Origin: Piezodorus guildinii
Lineage: Eukaryota > Arthropoda > Insecta > Hemiptera > Pentatomidae
Reading direction: 5' to 3'
NCBI GenBank assembly: GCA_023052935.1
Contig: CM041294.1
Location: forward strand, 38,091,236 to 38,155,235
Length of the DNA: 64,000 nucleotides
Position numbers and translations under genes: made by a program. Below, piece by piece: positions 50,601-56,924 of this stretch. The first letter of the stretch is position 1; each line of letters opens with the position of its first letter. The notes under the pieces are model-generated. The model searched no databases, was not told where the DNA came from, and saw only the letters and a list, made by a program, of their open reading frames with translations.

Positions 50601-51805
50601 AGCCTCTTACATATGAAACATAGATGTTTCAAAACATAAACATGATATCAGAATGACTTAGATCATATAATAACAAACCAGGATGCTCAAATTCAAGGTT
50701 GAAACTTTTATGACATTTAGATTCTAGAAAACACTTTACTTAAATAGTAGGTTCAAATTGATCCAAAGCTACTTTTAAATGAATTAAACTAAAACCAAAC
50801 TATCAATAAATAATTAAAATATATCAAATCAAATTCATAAGATATGGATAGTGATTTAATGAGCAATAATCTATGAAATCATAATAATTTATTATATAAA
50901 ACAGTTTTAACATAGTTAACCTAAACACCAATAATCATAAGAAATATTACAACACAGGTGTGAAGAATTGTACTTTAATGTTAAAACAGAAATTTGCTCT
51001 ATCAATGACAACTGAATAAAGCAAAATTATATCAATCCATTTATTAAAATAAAAATAAAACCACCCAAAGAACTGCAGAGAGGATAAATAGATATTCAAA
51101 AAACAAGAACTCACTTTTAACAATTTCACTTTGACACCAAGCCGTGCCTTCTTATATCCGAACCTTTCTAGCTCCCATCCGTCTTGCTGAGAATAGGTGT
51201 GACAAAATTTGGCTAATGCTTTTTCCCATTTATCTGCAGTGAAACTTTTACGAGCTTTCCTCAGCAGTTTAATGTGTAAATCAATCAGAACCTGTGACAC
51301 TGAAAAGTTCATAAAATCCTATTAATTGTATATTACATTTGTTTTAAGGAAAGAGGTGAATACTAATGAAACATCAGATAATCTACAAATAATTGTCTGA
51401 ATTAAAGCTGAAAGACTCAGTAATGAGAGTAAATATTGAGAAACACTGAGTGCAGGGATTTTAATTGTCATAATAATGTTTTGGGAAAGATTGATAAGTC
51501 AACTTGAATTTTTACTGTACTACATACAGATACAGTGCTGTATTTTGACTTATTGATTTAGACTTAACAAATATTAATAAATATATGATTTGACAGTGTC
51601 ATAAGTCGGTAAGCAATGTCTCACAACATTCGACCACAATCTTGACCTTACCTTCATCAGTATCTTCAAGCATGTCTTGAAGTTCACTGAAAGTTGGGTG
51701 AGCGATGCCACAAGATTCAGCGAATTGGTTCAAAAACGAGCATATTATGGCAAAATTCGGATCAGAAGCACAAGATTGCAGGGATGCTTCCTTCTCGGTC
51801 GCCAT
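10750..51805 (-). CDS. Rsf1: RSF1 orthologue (remodeling and spacing factor 1), 19 coding exons
   Basis: Nuclear chromatin protein; in animals RSF1 pairs with the ISWI ATPase (SNF2H) to assemble and space nucleosomes. Exons in transcript order: 51805-51652, 51299-51115, 46525-46329, 43901-40470, 37835-37179, 35872-35685, 32345-32289, 32128-32001, 31853-31690, 30467-30276, 29449-29135, 27245-27114, 24512-24364, 21929-21814, 19419-19311, 13241-13127, 13030-12932, 12856-12589, 11534-10750; about 2,480 codons. Matches to human RSF1 include [44 protein letters not shown], a PHD finger (CDKCDSGYH...WFCPPCQ), [10 protein letters not shown] and GRGKDI. Phases fit at every junction except exon 5 to exon 6. 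Single-base frame breaks occur in exons 4, 5, 10 and 19. The start is the ATG at 51803-51805 (MATEKEAS). Confidence 0.93.
11535..12588. other. Rsf1 intron between exons 18 and 19
   Basis: Holds a SINE-A 3' fragment (- strand) at about 11628-11735, starting TTTGTTATTTAACATTACTT on the + strand. The rest is unassigned AT-rich DNA. Confidence 0.6.
12589..12856 (-). CDS. Rsf1: Rsf1 exon 18, acidic
   Basis: Reads [20 protein letters not shown], then a Glu/Asp-rich tract of about 40 residues, then [18 protein letters not shown]. Donor GTGAGT one base into a codon. Confidence 0.87.
12932..13030 (-). CDS. Rsf1: Rsf1 exon 17
   Basis: Reads [20 protein letters not shown] then [13 protein letters not shown]. 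Acceptor ATTATAG, donor GTAAAA. Confidence 0.83.
13127..13241 (-). CDS. Rsf1: Rsf1 exon 16
   Basis: Reads [20 protein letters not shown] then [18 protein letters not shown]. Acceptor CTTCACAG, donor GTTTGT. Confidence 0.83.
13385..13900 (+). pseudogene. LINE reverse transcriptase C-terminal relic (type 1)
   Basis: The + strand reads [20 protein letters not shown] then [13 protein letters not shown] and, with breaks, [13 protein letters not shown] and [13 protein letters not shown]. These are the 'YLGS...I..RI..A' and 'VLTYGSETW...ERKILRRIYGP' blocks found at the end of the RT in many arthropod non-LTR elements. Several stops. Confidence 0.8.
14080..14310 (+). repeat. Rep-2 dispersed repeat copy
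   Basis: Shares AGTTCAAAACGCTATATCT, CTTGAAACRT and TCGATTATAAAGGTTCATTA with copies at 20812-21030, 30050-30200 and (inverted) 18745-18870. Confidence 0.65.
14311..15640. other. Rsf1 intron 15, unassigned part
   Basis: No gene found. The GC-richer stretch 14590-14820 includes AACTAATTGGCTGATATCAA, which recurs at about 29947-29966. The block at 15090-15180 is made of many copies of the pentamer AGTAC. Confidence 0.5.
15650..17880 (-). pseudogene. 5'-truncated non-LTR retrotransposon with RT and RNase H relics
   Basis: In - strand order: [20 protein letters not shown] (about 17690-17760); [19 protein letters not shown] with [20 protein letters not shown] (17480-17620); [20 protein letters not shown] (17240-17300); the YTDD active site (17187-17198); [16 protein letters not shown] (16760-16810); then RNase H with [17 protein letters not shown] (16255-16310) and [16 protein letters not shown] (16085-16135); and [15 protein letters not shown] (15890-15940). 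RT plus RNase H is the layout of I/LOA/R1-type elements. Several frame breaks. It ends close to a Rep-1 copy starting near 17880. Confidence 0.88.
17880..18520 (+). repeat. Rep-1 copy
   Basis: Contains TTAATGGGCTTTAATATCA, GTTTCATTCTGATTAAAAC and GCACTGATAAAAAA, and ends near AAGTGAGAGTTGTTTATTGT, a worn form of the family 3' end. Confidence 0.7.
18745..18870 (-). repeat. Rep-2 copy, inverted
   Basis: AATAATGAACCTTTATAATCG is the reverse complement of the end of the Rep-2 copy at 14285-14310, followed by matching CTCAAATT and CGGGTTCT blocks seen at 30100-30150. Confidence 0.6.
19190..19222 (+). repeat. Poly(T) tract of about 30 bases
   Basis: A nearly uninterrupted T run 90 bp beyond Rsf1 exon 15, on its donor side. 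On the transcribed strand it is poly(A). Confidence 0.9.
19311..19419 (-). CDS. Rsf1: Rsf1 exon 15
   Basis: Reads [20 protein letters not shown] then [16 protein letters not shown]. Acceptor CTGTTACAG, donor GTAATG. Confidence 0.83.
19695..19780 (+). repeat. Element-3 fragment
   Basis: GAGGGTGAAGTCAAATTAAC, ACACAATTAAGTAGAAAC and CCAACGTTT match the start of the element at 57057-57170, which reads GCTCAGGGTGCAGTCAATAG then AACACACAATTTAAG. Confidence 0.65.
19865..20615 (-). repeat. Rep-1 copy
   Basis: The inverted 3' end (CACACGACTTTCACTTAC) is at 19873. The inverted 5' end (CGATCGCAATACTTTCCCTT) is near 20573, followed by a worn ACTATA...TATAG palindrome. Confidence 0.8.
20760..21032 (+). 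repeat. Rep-2 copy
   Basis: AAGTTCAAAACGCTATATCT at 20820 and GGTCGACTGCAAAGGTTCAT at 20992 match the copy at 14080-14310. Confidence 0.6.
21326..21604 (+). mobile_element. SINE-A, full-length copy
   Basis: The tRNA-derived head has an A-box-like TAGCGTAGTTGCTAGCA and a B-box-like GGTTCAAACCT. The body contains CGTCCTTCGGAGGGGA, TCAGGTACTCGTTAAAGATC, GATAGGCAAAATTTAGGACT and the tail GTGACGTTAAACGAATAAAC. There is no long poly(A) tail. Confidence 0.9.
21814..21929 (-). CDS. Rsf1: Rsf1 exon 14
   Basis: Reads [20 protein letters not shown] then [18 protein letters not shown]. Acceptor TAATTTCAG, donor GTAAGT; phases 2 in and 1 out agree with its neighbours. Confidence 0.87.
22105..22488 (+). 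repeat. Direct repeat pair of 38 bp, 346 bp apart
   Basis: GGACTAACTTTACTATTTCA + AAGGATATGCCCTATTTT at 22105-22143 recurs with two changes at 22451-22488. The DNA between them is not obviously repetitive within this window. Confidence 0.75.
22917..24148 (+). repeat. Rep-1 copy containing an internal tandem duplication
   Basis: Starts near GTAAGGGAAAGTATTGCGAT (22951) and ends GTGTTGCCCGCACCAGATTT (24126). The 350-bp segment 23391-23741 is repeated at 23747-24096 with only a few differences, which makes this copy longer than its relatives. Confidence 0.88.
24364..24512 (-). CDS. Rsf1: Rsf1 exon 13
   Basis: Reads [20 protein letters not shown] then [20 protein letters not shown] and DEDFKGS. 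Acceptor TTTGCGTAG, donor GTAATA. Confidence 0.87.
25007..25277. mobile_element. Foldback element with GAAACGTTG motif
   Basis: The left arm begins TACACACTTAAATAAGCACA and the right arm ends with its inverse. Both arms hold TTTTTTTACATCACTT and, towards the loop, AACGTTTCGGRGTTCTT. The + strand of the right arm reads CTTTAAGAACCCCGAAACG then TTG. Confidence 0.78.
26066..26363 (-). mobile_element. SINE-B copy
   Basis: The - strand head reads GGTGGCTGAGTGGCTAGCG then CGCTAGTCTC with a B box GAGTTCGAATCCC, most like tRNA-Ser/Leu. The body includes AGTGATGACCCTACCCTAC and GGCCTGTCACGCCACTGG. Copies at 34951-35252 and 36093-36370 agree with it. Confidence 0.88.
26619..26755 (+). mobile_element. 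SINE-A, 3' part
   Basis: CCCGAGCCTGTGCGATGTCA through GTGACGTTAAATAAATAAA; the tRNA-like head is absent. Confidence 0.88.
27114..27245 (-). CDS. Rsf1: Rsf1 exon 12
   Basis: Reads [20 protein letters not shown] then [20 protein letters not shown]. It matches the GRGKDIS repeat of human RSF1. Acceptor AAATATAG, donor GTAAAT. Confidence 0.92.
28040..28976 (+). repeat. Rep-1 copy, near full length
   Basis: Starts TTTTTACTTTCACTAACTAT then ATATAGTAAGGGAAAG and a GCGATCGTG block, carries a TGTGTGTGTG stretch and an ATGT microsatellite (28553-28572), and ends AAGGTCGTGTGTTGCCTGCA then CCAGACCAGATT. Confidence 0.88.
29135..29449 (-). CDS. Rsf1: Rsf1 exon 11, post-PHD block
   Basis: Reads [20 protein letters not shown] then [20 protein letters not shown] (human: RKERLVYVGISIENIIPP), a Ser/Glu tract, and [15 protein letters not shown] (human: YRFDEFDEAIDEAI). 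No frame problem. Confidence 0.95.
29655..29705 (+). repeat. Short tandem repeat, two units
   Basis: AATAACATGAACTATCAGTT occurs twice, back to back, in the intron next to Rsf1 exon 11. Confidence 0.8.
30050..30205 (+). repeat. Rep-2 copy
   Basis: TTGAAACGTAAGCCCTCAAAT and GGTCGATTACAAAGGTTCAT match the other Rep-2 copies. Confidence 0.6.
30276..30467 (-). CDS. Rsf1: Rsf1 exon 10, PHD finger (two frame breaks)
   Basis: Encodes the C4HC3 zinc finger that reads histone tails. An acidic lead ([19 protein letters not shown]) is followed by the first Cys pair, [28 protein letters not shown] and a GTAAGT donor. The frame is lost twice, once at an A4 run (30408-30411) and once at a CC (30388-30389). 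In each case one more base of the same kind restores the finger. The zinc-ligand spacing then matches human RSF1. Confidence 0.9.
30468..31689. other. Rsf1 intron 9, unassigned
   Basis: The part 30690-30800 and 31130-31330 is less AT-rich and may be old retroelement DNA, but I could not identify a protein motif in it. Confidence 0.4.
31690..31853 (-). CDS. Rsf1: Rsf1 exon 9
   Basis: Acidic run [20 protein letters not shown] followed by [19 protein letters not shown] and RRARTAKK. Acceptor TTTGCAG, donor GTATAG. Confidence 0.87.
32001..32128 (-). CDS. Rsf1: Rsf1 exon 8
   Basis: Encodes [20 protein letters not shown] then [19 protein letters not shown], ending at GTAAGT two bases into a Ser codon. 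The next exon completes the codon. Confidence 0.85.
32289..32345 (-). CDS. Rsf1: Rsf1 exon 7 (57 nt)
   Basis: A small phase-0 exon encoding [19 protein letters not shown] between a TTTATAG acceptor and a GTAAGC donor. Confidence 0.8.
32849..32955. repeat. 21-bp minisatellite, 5 units
   Basis: Unit TTTTTCAGTCAAATTCATAA plus one T; it is the inverse of the array at 34498-34770. Confidence 0.92.
34498..34770. repeat. 21-bp minisatellite, 13 units
   Basis: The unit is ATTATGAATTTGACTGAAAA plus one A. Units 2, 6 and 11 carry a C-to-T change (ATTGAA rather than ACTGAA), which suggests an uneven higher-order pattern of four to five units. Confidence 0.94.
34951..35252 (-). mobile_element. SINE-B copy
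   Basis: GTAGGGTAGGGTCATCACTC, GAGATTCGAACTCACAACCT and GACTAGCGCGCTAGCCACTC identify it. It lies 170 bp outside the palindrome. Confidence 0.9.
35685..35872 (-). CDS. Rsf1: Rsf1 exon 6
   Basis: Reads [20 protein letters not shown] then [20 protein letters not shown] and [12 protein letters not shown]. The SRRIAQIKI segment resembles the basic block upstream of the PHD finger in RSF1. Acceptor GAACAG, donor GTGAGT. Confidence 0.87.
36093..36372 (+). mobile_element. SINE-B copy
   Basis: GGTTGAGTGGCTGGCAAAGG is a worn tRNA-like head, followed by GTGAGTTTGAATCCCAGTCC and GGGAGTGATGACCCTACCC. It ends in an A-rich tail after GTCGTGCCAGAG. Confidence 0.88.
36373..37178. other. Rsf1 intron 5, remainder
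   Basis: AT-rich with no element recognised. A missed small exon here is one possible reason for the phase mismatch between exons 5 and 6, but I could not find a convincing one. Confidence 0.4.
37179..37835 (-). CDS. Rsf1: Rsf1 exon 5, Lys/Glu-rich with three frame breaks
   Basis: Starts [17 protein letters not shown] and includes [13 protein letters not shown]. About one base is missing in the A5 run near 37650 and one extra is present in the A9 run at 37473-37481, so the two compensate. Between them the alternative frame gives [21 protein letters not shown] third shift at an A4 run near 37400 restores GKSRGRPKK, an AT-hook-like core, then an acidic stretch and [11 protein letters not shown]. 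Two bases of a codon are left at the GTAAGT donor, which does not fit the next exon. Either another homopolymer error (A8 near the end) or a missed small exon explains this. Confidence 0.82.
38124..38335 (-). mobile_element. SINE-A, head missing
   Basis: TTTATTTAACATACCTTTAT through GCCTATCCAGGTTTAATAAG to CCCTCCGAAGGACGG on the + strand, which is the inverse of the SINE-A body. It breaks off about 130 bp before a mariner start codon. Confidence 0.88.
38460..39483 (+). pseudogene. Mariner (DD34D) transposase relic
   Basis: The start [20 protein letters not shown] at 38466 is followed by [20 protein letters not shown] and, after stops and frame shifts, by [90 protein letters not shown] and the C-terminus [15 protein letters not shown]. 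All three catalytic Asp (GDEKW, HDN, PSDYH) are present, but several stops and shifts make it inactive. Clear terminal inverted repeats were not found. Confidence 0.92.
40066..40350 (+). mobile_element. SINE-A, full-length copy
   Basis: Head GGTCACCCATAGCGTAGTTG and CGGGTTCAAACCTGCGG; body and tail as in the 21326 copy, ending GTGACGTTAAATGAATAAAC. Confidence 0.92.
40470..43901 (-). CDS. Rsf1: Rsf1 exon 4, giant acidic exon with one frame break
   Basis: 3.4 kb single exon, about 1,145 codons, starting [13 protein letters not shown]. It has a Glu-rich run of about 55 residues near 43640-43760, four imperfect copies of an EEPV...GSG..C..GNP unit (42719-43198), and then long Ser/Asn/Lys/Glu-rich, probably disordered sequence. 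Near 41552-41562 the frame changes by one base at an A5 run. The first frame would stop at 41540, while the other stays open for 360 more codons to the donor at 40469. A short intron that would fix the frame was sought and not found. Confidence 0.9.
44040..44341 (+). repeat. Diverged tandem duplication, period about 169 bp
   Basis: GTAATCCGGTCAATGAACTA ... AACTGACCATTTAATAAGAA and TCCCATGATTAAAT at 44043-44172 recur as GTAATCCAGTCAGAGAATTG ... AACTCACCATTTCATATGAA and TCCATGATTAAAAT at 44213-44341. Confidence 0.8.
44495..44547. repeat. Hairpin, 18-bp stem
   Basis: TGGTTTAATTATCTCAGA is followed after 13-14 bp by its exact inverse TCTGAGATAATTAAACCA. It lies in Rsf1 intron 3. Confidence 0.75.
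44690..45405 (+). pseudogene. LINE 3' relic (type 2), + copy
   Basis: [19 protein letters not shown] is the RT block '..SP.LFN.ALE'. Later pieces read [19 protein letters not shown] and [15 protein letters not shown] in shifting frames. It ends GGTTCGGTAAGCC plus an (ATT)n tail. Confidence 0.82.
45408..46155 (-). pseudogene. LINE 3' relic (type 2), - copy
   Basis: - strand: [40 protein letters not shown] (45930-46139), then [20 protein letters not shown] and [18 protein letters not shown] (45424-45696). It ends with the same GGTTCAGTAAGCC and (ATT)n tail, which meets the + copy tail to tail. Confidence 0.88.
46329..46525 (-). CDS. Rsf1: Rsf1 exon 3
   Basis: Reads [20 protein letters not shown] then [20 protein letters not shown] and [16 protein letters not shown]. 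It matches the LQPIGRDKDGLMYWYQLD block of human RSF1. Donor GTAATT. Confidence 0.95.
47478..47642 (+). mobile_element. SINE-like element with tRNA-like head and about A33 tail
   Basis: GGTGGCGGGGTGGCTGAGCA gives an A-box-like start typical of tRNA-Ser/Leu. It is followed by CACACGTTGCCTAGCAACAG and GGCGAGGTAGGGGTG, then an uninterrupted A run at 47608-47641. The long pure tail suggests a recent insertion. A clean B box is not evident, so the class is uncertain. Confidence 0.6.
48142..48470. mobile_element. Foldback element, 112-bp arms, GAAACGT motif in both
   Basis: The arms 48142-48253 and 48359-48470 are inverse copies at about 95% identity with a 105-bp loop. The outer ends read ATTAATTAGGTAATTTTGG. 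Each arm, in its inward-to-outward sense, reads TTCTGAAGAYGAGGCATTA then TTAGYCCCGAAACGT. Confidence 0.92.
51115..51299 (-). CDS. Rsf1: Rsf1 exon 2
   Basis: Reads [20 protein letters not shown] then [18 protein letters not shown] and [18 protein letters not shown]. It matches the conserved RSF1 N-terminal domain. Acceptor TTTTCAG, donor GTGAGT. Confidence 0.93.
51652..51805 (-). CDS. Rsf1: Rsf1 exon 1
   Basis: Starts [20 protein letters not shown] and reads on through [14 protein letters not shown] and [13 protein letters not shown]. The donor is GTAAGG, one base into a codon. The upstream in-frame GTG is not needed as a start. Confidence 0.92.
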
Positions 51806-52330
51806 TTTCACTCAATCGTTCGAAAGGATAATTTATATAGACGGCTTGGAGACACGATACGGGCCCTGATAGCGGAGTATTTTACTTTGATCACTCGTCT
51901 TCAAAAGGAGAAACTATTAATGGAGTCACTGGGGAGTCCGACACTAGCCATCGCAAATACACCTATTCCCCAGTCGAGATTTCAACACTCACTTCGATAC
52001 AAACTAACCAAAGCCTGCCCGATGGTAGAAAAATAATAATAATAATCGTCACCCTGTTCGCCTATTATTTTTTTATACAGTTCTAATGTCTATTTATTCT
52101 CTTATAAGTTATAATCGACAAAGCCTAATATACAAGGCTAAATAATTAAAGTAAAAAAAGATGAAATAAAGTTATAGCAGAGAAACACCTCCAGGACGTG
52201 CTGCTACCTGGCGGTGGGGTGGACTATATTTTTATTAGTACGAGGTTATAATATAACCTGATCCTGTTAGTAAACAGTCGACTCGAAGGCATTTTAAATT
52301 TCAAACCGAGTCGCGCCAAATCTCAACATT
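51806..52330 (-). promoter_or_regulatory. Probable Rsf1 promoter region
   Basis: This lies directly upstream of the Rsf1 start codon and is GC-richer than its surroundings. A - strand TATATAA lies at about 51829-51836, too close to the ATG to serve as a normal TATA box unless the mRNA leader is almost absent. No other core element is certain. Confidence 0.35.
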
Positions 52331-53980
52331 TTTAAACTTCCCTCCATATTTCAAACGTCATCAATTATTAATAATTAATACTACTAATTACCTTTTATGA
52401 ATTTAATCAATGGACGTGTTTTTAATTTATATATAAACATTCCAGTGGCTCTAGTAGAGTTAATAACTTTTGATAACAAAAAACAAATTCGGCAAAACAA
52501 AAAAAGTTCGCCTATACTATTAATAACTATTTAAAAAATAATAATTAAGAATTTCTTTAATCAGAAATAGAATATTCTATATTTTAAAAAAAGTAATATT
52601 CTTAATATTGATGATATTTCGAACTTGTCCGTCATATTGGCATGACTGGTCGAAGTAAATAAAAAAATAAGAAGAACATAATTCTGGTTCTCTATTGTAA
52701 TAATTAAATTAATGATAAAAGTTAATTTTAAAAATAAAAAAAAATTAATTACTTTTACTTAATCAATTAAGTCATTATATAAGATGGACTAAGTCTGAAA
52801 ACAATTAAAACATTTTCATTTAGACGGTTTAAACGTTTTAAAATGTTATTCTAGTTTATAATAAATAATAAAAAAAAAATCATTGTCAACAAATACACTA
52901 TTTTAAAATAATATACAAAAATATATATATGGAATTTACCTAAAACTAATACTACGCTAGTTTATAGACTAATTAATATATTATTAATCATGCCAAAAAT
53001 TAAAAAAAAGTAAAAAAGTATATAAGATTTCGTTTTTGTACACATTTTGAAGGTCAATTACAAACTAAAAACATTCTTAAATAAATGCCTTAGCTGTACC
53101 TATGGAAATCTGATTGGCTCAAAAAAATAAAACACTCTCAAAACTGTTTACTGTTGAACGTGTACAGAGATTTCATCCCAAAATATTTAAAATTATAACA
53201 TTTACAAAAATGTTAAACCAGAAGTCATTATTAAAAATTGTTCTTCAACTAATCCAGTGAGATCTAAAAAAAAAACATGTATTAAAAATGTAAGTTGAAA
53301 ATCTATTAGATGAATATTTTCTTGCATTTTCTTCTGAAACATTTTAAAGGCCCACTACTTTTATAATTACTTTTCAAAATTATAAATATATTGTATAAAT
53401 CTAGGTTATAATACATTTCTTAAAAACGAAACAAAAACCATTACCAATGTTCCATGGTTTAGATAATCTTTATGCTCAGGAAAAATCCATCTAATTTTTT
53501 TCAATGCGATGTCAATGGAATTTCTTCTGGGGTGAGTTTTGTCCTGAATTCGTCCTATAGACATAACTAATTAGTTAGGAAGTGATCGACAATTCAAAAG
53601 TAAATTTAGGATCGAATACTAGTATGACGAGTAGAGTACTTAAAATGAATTATTTTTTAGTAAAGAGTATTAAAATTTACACTTCTGGAATCCACCATCC
53701 ATCTTCAAAAATGCAATGTACTTTACTAGAAACAAAGAACTGGACGGATTAAGATTAGAAAACAAGTGAATATTATTTAACATCTGTGAGATTAAATTTT
53801 ACTTTATAAATAGCAAGCCTAAGCATTAAAACATATGTTAACAATTATGGTTTATATATCATAAAAAGTATTATAGCATTTGATCAATATAAGTCATAAG
53901 CCTATTTAAGAATCTTTAGATAGTGTGCACGAAACAGGTTTACGAGATTTGATTTAATGTACGAGATTTTCAGATTCCCT
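52330..53980. other. Intergenic AT-rich DNA upstream of Rsf1
   Basis: About three quarters A+T, with A runs and weak inverted repeats. No coding sequence or recognisable element. Confidence 0.5.
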
Positions 53981-53984
53981 AAAT

Positions 53985-54770
53985 TAAAAAAATCTGGTGC
54001 GAGCAACAAACGACTTTCACTTACCTCCATTTTTAAAATCAATGAAAGAATTTTCAAATACAGTTAGAGATAAAAAGAATACGCGAAACTATTAAAGAAT
54101 TAATTGAATTGAATTTCTATAGAAACATGTGTTTTATTAAAAAATCAATTATATTATTATCTAAAATAATGTGTTAGTTTTATCTTCTTTTCATCACTCT
54201 CTAATAACTTTTAAAAGCTTGAGTATAAGATAATATTTTTTCTAAAATCTTTTGCTTTCCAACAGTATATCATACATGTATATTACTGCTTTTATGTTCA
54301 AAAACGAAAAATTGCATTAAAAATATATTTTTTCTGTTTTCTCCTTTAGTTTGGTATCGAATTCATTCAATTTATATGTTTACCTGTTATTCATCAGTTG
54401 TAACAAGATAATTTAGTTATTTTTATAGAATCAACAAAATTAAAGGTACTTCAGAGTAAGAAAATTTAAAATATCGGCATTTAAGCCCTGTCAGACCATT
54501 TTAATCCAAATGAAACCTTCATGATATTAAAGCCCATAAAATTTTACATTGATATAGCTAGTTTAATCAAAATCGTCGAGAAAATCGAAAAAAGGTGCAA
54601 AATGCATTGTATAAAGTGGCTCTTCTGGTAAGCTCATTTTGATGACAAAGGTTTTGTAACGTCCCGGGCGTATATTTGTCTTAAATATGAAATTTCAGTT
54701 TCATAGGACTTACCGTTTCCGCCCGGAGTTAGCACACACACAGACCTTTTATATTTTGGACTCAGGGGAA
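53985..54770 (-). repeat. Rep-1 copy
   Basis: The inverted 3' end AAATCTGGTGCGAGCAACAA is at 53990 and internal blocks are as in other copies. It breaks off after CACACACACAGACC near 54740 and abuts the next copy in opposite orientation. Confidence 0.86.
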
Positions 54771-54771
54771 G

Positions 54772-55075
54772 AAGAGTAATGCAGACGTATAATATACCGT
54801 TGGAAAGAGAAAGATTTTAGAAATAATATTTTCTGATACACAAAGTTGTTAAAGGTAATATAAAGTGACGAATAGGGAATAAACTTATTACTGATTAACA
54901 ATTTAATGTAGTTATATAATTTAATCTAAATCATATGTTTCCAACGAAGATGAATACACTTTTTATTTACATTAACTTAAAACTTTGTTCAACTTTAAGT
55001 TTATTTAATATTTCTTAAATTGATTTTAATTACTGAGGTAAGTGAAAGTCGTGTGCTGCCCGCACCAGATTTTCG
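54772..55075 (+). repeat. Rep-1 copy, 3' third
   Basis: From AATATACCGTTGGAAAGAG to GTGCTGCCCGCACCAGATTT. With 53985-54770 it forms a head-to-head pair. Confidence 0.82.
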
Positions 55076-55105
55076 CAATTTATTTATTTATTCTTGTTTA
55101 TTGTA

Positions 55106-55510
55106 TAATAATAATAATAATAATAATAGGCTTACCGAACCCGAAGGTTCGATGCCGATACCACCAAACTTCGCGAGCACAGACTCATCCAATGTTCACC
55201 GGTCAAGCCCAAGCCCCCGAGATCAGCCTTAATGCAATCCTCCTATCGACGCTTCGGCCTACCTTTTGGACGCCTACCAGTCGGTTCAGCGAATACCAAC
55301 TTTCTCGGAATCCATTCCTCACTAAGCCCAACAACTTTACGCGCCCATTGTCGATACTATCAACTCAATTATATTCACAGGGTACAAACTCCGCAATTCC
55401 GCGTTGTGCAACCTTCTAAACTCCCCAGTGGCCTCATCTCTCTTCGGACCAAATATTTTACGCAGTACCTTATTCTCGAAAACCTTAAGCCTTTTGTTTA
55501 TTGTATAATA
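55106..55510 (-). pseudogene. LINE 3' relic (type 2), third copy
   Basis: The + strand starts with an (ATA)n run at 55108 and GGCTTACCGAACCCGAAGG. On the - strand it reads [20 protein letters not shown] and [10 protein letters not shown], as in the copies at 44.7-46.2 kb. It sits directly beside a Rep-1 end. Confidence 0.85.
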
Positions 55511-55784
55511 AAGGAAATTAGAAAAAATAAATAAATTAATGTTTGCTCCTTTCATGGTATGAAGTAATTACTGTATATCATTTATTTATGTAAATCCTCA
55601 GAGTTATCATATGATCATTTTCTTTTTTAATTACTTTTTTTAAAACGGATCCATCCAAAAAATGTCCGTAAGTTCTCATAGTCTAGGAGCCAAGGGTACT
55701 TTTATTCGACGGAAGTACGTATAACTACAATTATCCTAAATCGATAGCGCTCATCAAATACAGCAAGGATCCTCTACTCTTGGT

Positions 55785-55860
55785 TTTCAGACCGCACATG
55801 ACTTTCACTTGCCTCCGTTGTTAAAATCAATTTAAATAGATTATAAGAATTTTGCTTCCA
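55785..55860 (-). repeat. Rep-1 terminal fragment
   Basis: GACCGCACATGACTTTCACT then TGCCTCCGTTGTTAAAATCA is the inverted Rep-1 3' end, cut off by the jockey-like relic that follows. Confidence 0.75.
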
Positions 55861-55861
55861 C

Positions 55862-56285
55862 TTACCTTACTTGGAATCCTCACACAACAAGAAACAGCTC
55901 GTAGATACCGTTTAATACAACACTTACTTGACAAACGATCAAAGCTTTTCACATACAACAAAATTAATTTATGTTACCATCATTAGGCCTATTTGGACAT
56001 ATGGGAATGAGTTATGGGGTTCCACCAAACCATCCAATTCTTCCCGCATTCAATCCTTGCAATCCAAAATCCTCCGAAAGATCCTAAATGCATCTTACTT
56101 TGTCACCAATAAAACAATTCATAAAGACCTAAATATCTTATTAGTCGCAGATCTAGCCCGAAATAGATATACCTCCTTTAATTCCAAATTACCCGTCCAC
56201 TCTAACCCACTCGTCCGCAAACTCTACCGTCTATTCCTGATAATACCCCGAGACGGCTGAAAATACAATGGCCTCGCGACCTACT
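55862..56285 (+). pseudogene. Jockey-type LINE, RT C-terminal relic
   Basis: WNPHTQQETARRYRLIQHLL, then KLIYVTIIRPIWTYGNELWG, SRIQSLQSKILRKILNASYF and NKTIHKDLNILLVADL. The 'RPIWTYG..LWG' and 'QSK.LR.I..AP' blocks are typical of jockey elements. One frame change near 55950. Confidence 0.88.
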
Positions 56286-56924
56286 ACATTAAATAAACAG
56301 TGAAGTGCTACAACTAGGTAGCTATATCAAGCCCATTTAATCAATTAACATATTTACTTAATGTATTTTATTGTACAATACAGTTGTAAATTTCTTTAAA
56401 AAAAACCAACGCGTTTTCATGTTTATTACAGTTGTTTGTTTTTTAGGATTTTTTAAAATTAATATTTGATGTTATTATCTGAATTTATTAAAAACAAATT
56501 ATGCCTCCCCCTCTCCGGCTACTTTCGTGAACTCATACGAGACCTCGCTCTCAAGAATTTTCACCAACCTCCTCTCTCACCGCCTTTACTGTCTAGATGT
56601 GCAATTAAATGTACAAAGGCTAGGTTTGATTAAATCATCCTCTAAGTGATCAAAATTTTGTTTTTTTCTAAAACCTAATAAGTAATTGGTTTATGAATAA
56701 CTAATAAACGATGTATTTTCTGAAAAATATTTAAGTACTCGTTTGAATGACAGTAAATTTGATAACCACCTGGAAGCAAATTCGTCTTAATCTTGCATGT
56801 ATTGACAAAGATACTAAAGTTATTACAAATATATTGAAATATATTTGTCTTTGTATCCAGATTTTGTGATTAGGTGCCTATGGAAACATGTTCTATTGTC
56901 AATGGATTTTTAACGATTAAAAAA

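Larger units (their letters stand above)
46526..51114. other. Rsf1 intron 2 (4.6 kb)
   Basis: Contains the poly(A)-tailed tRNA-like element (47478-47642) and the foldback at 48142-48470. The part 48500-51114 is about 75% A+T and I see no gene or element in it. Confidence 0.5.

Noticed and set aside
51677..52036. 119-codon + strand frame
   Set aside because: It overlaps Rsf1 exon 1 on the other strand and has no recognisable domain.
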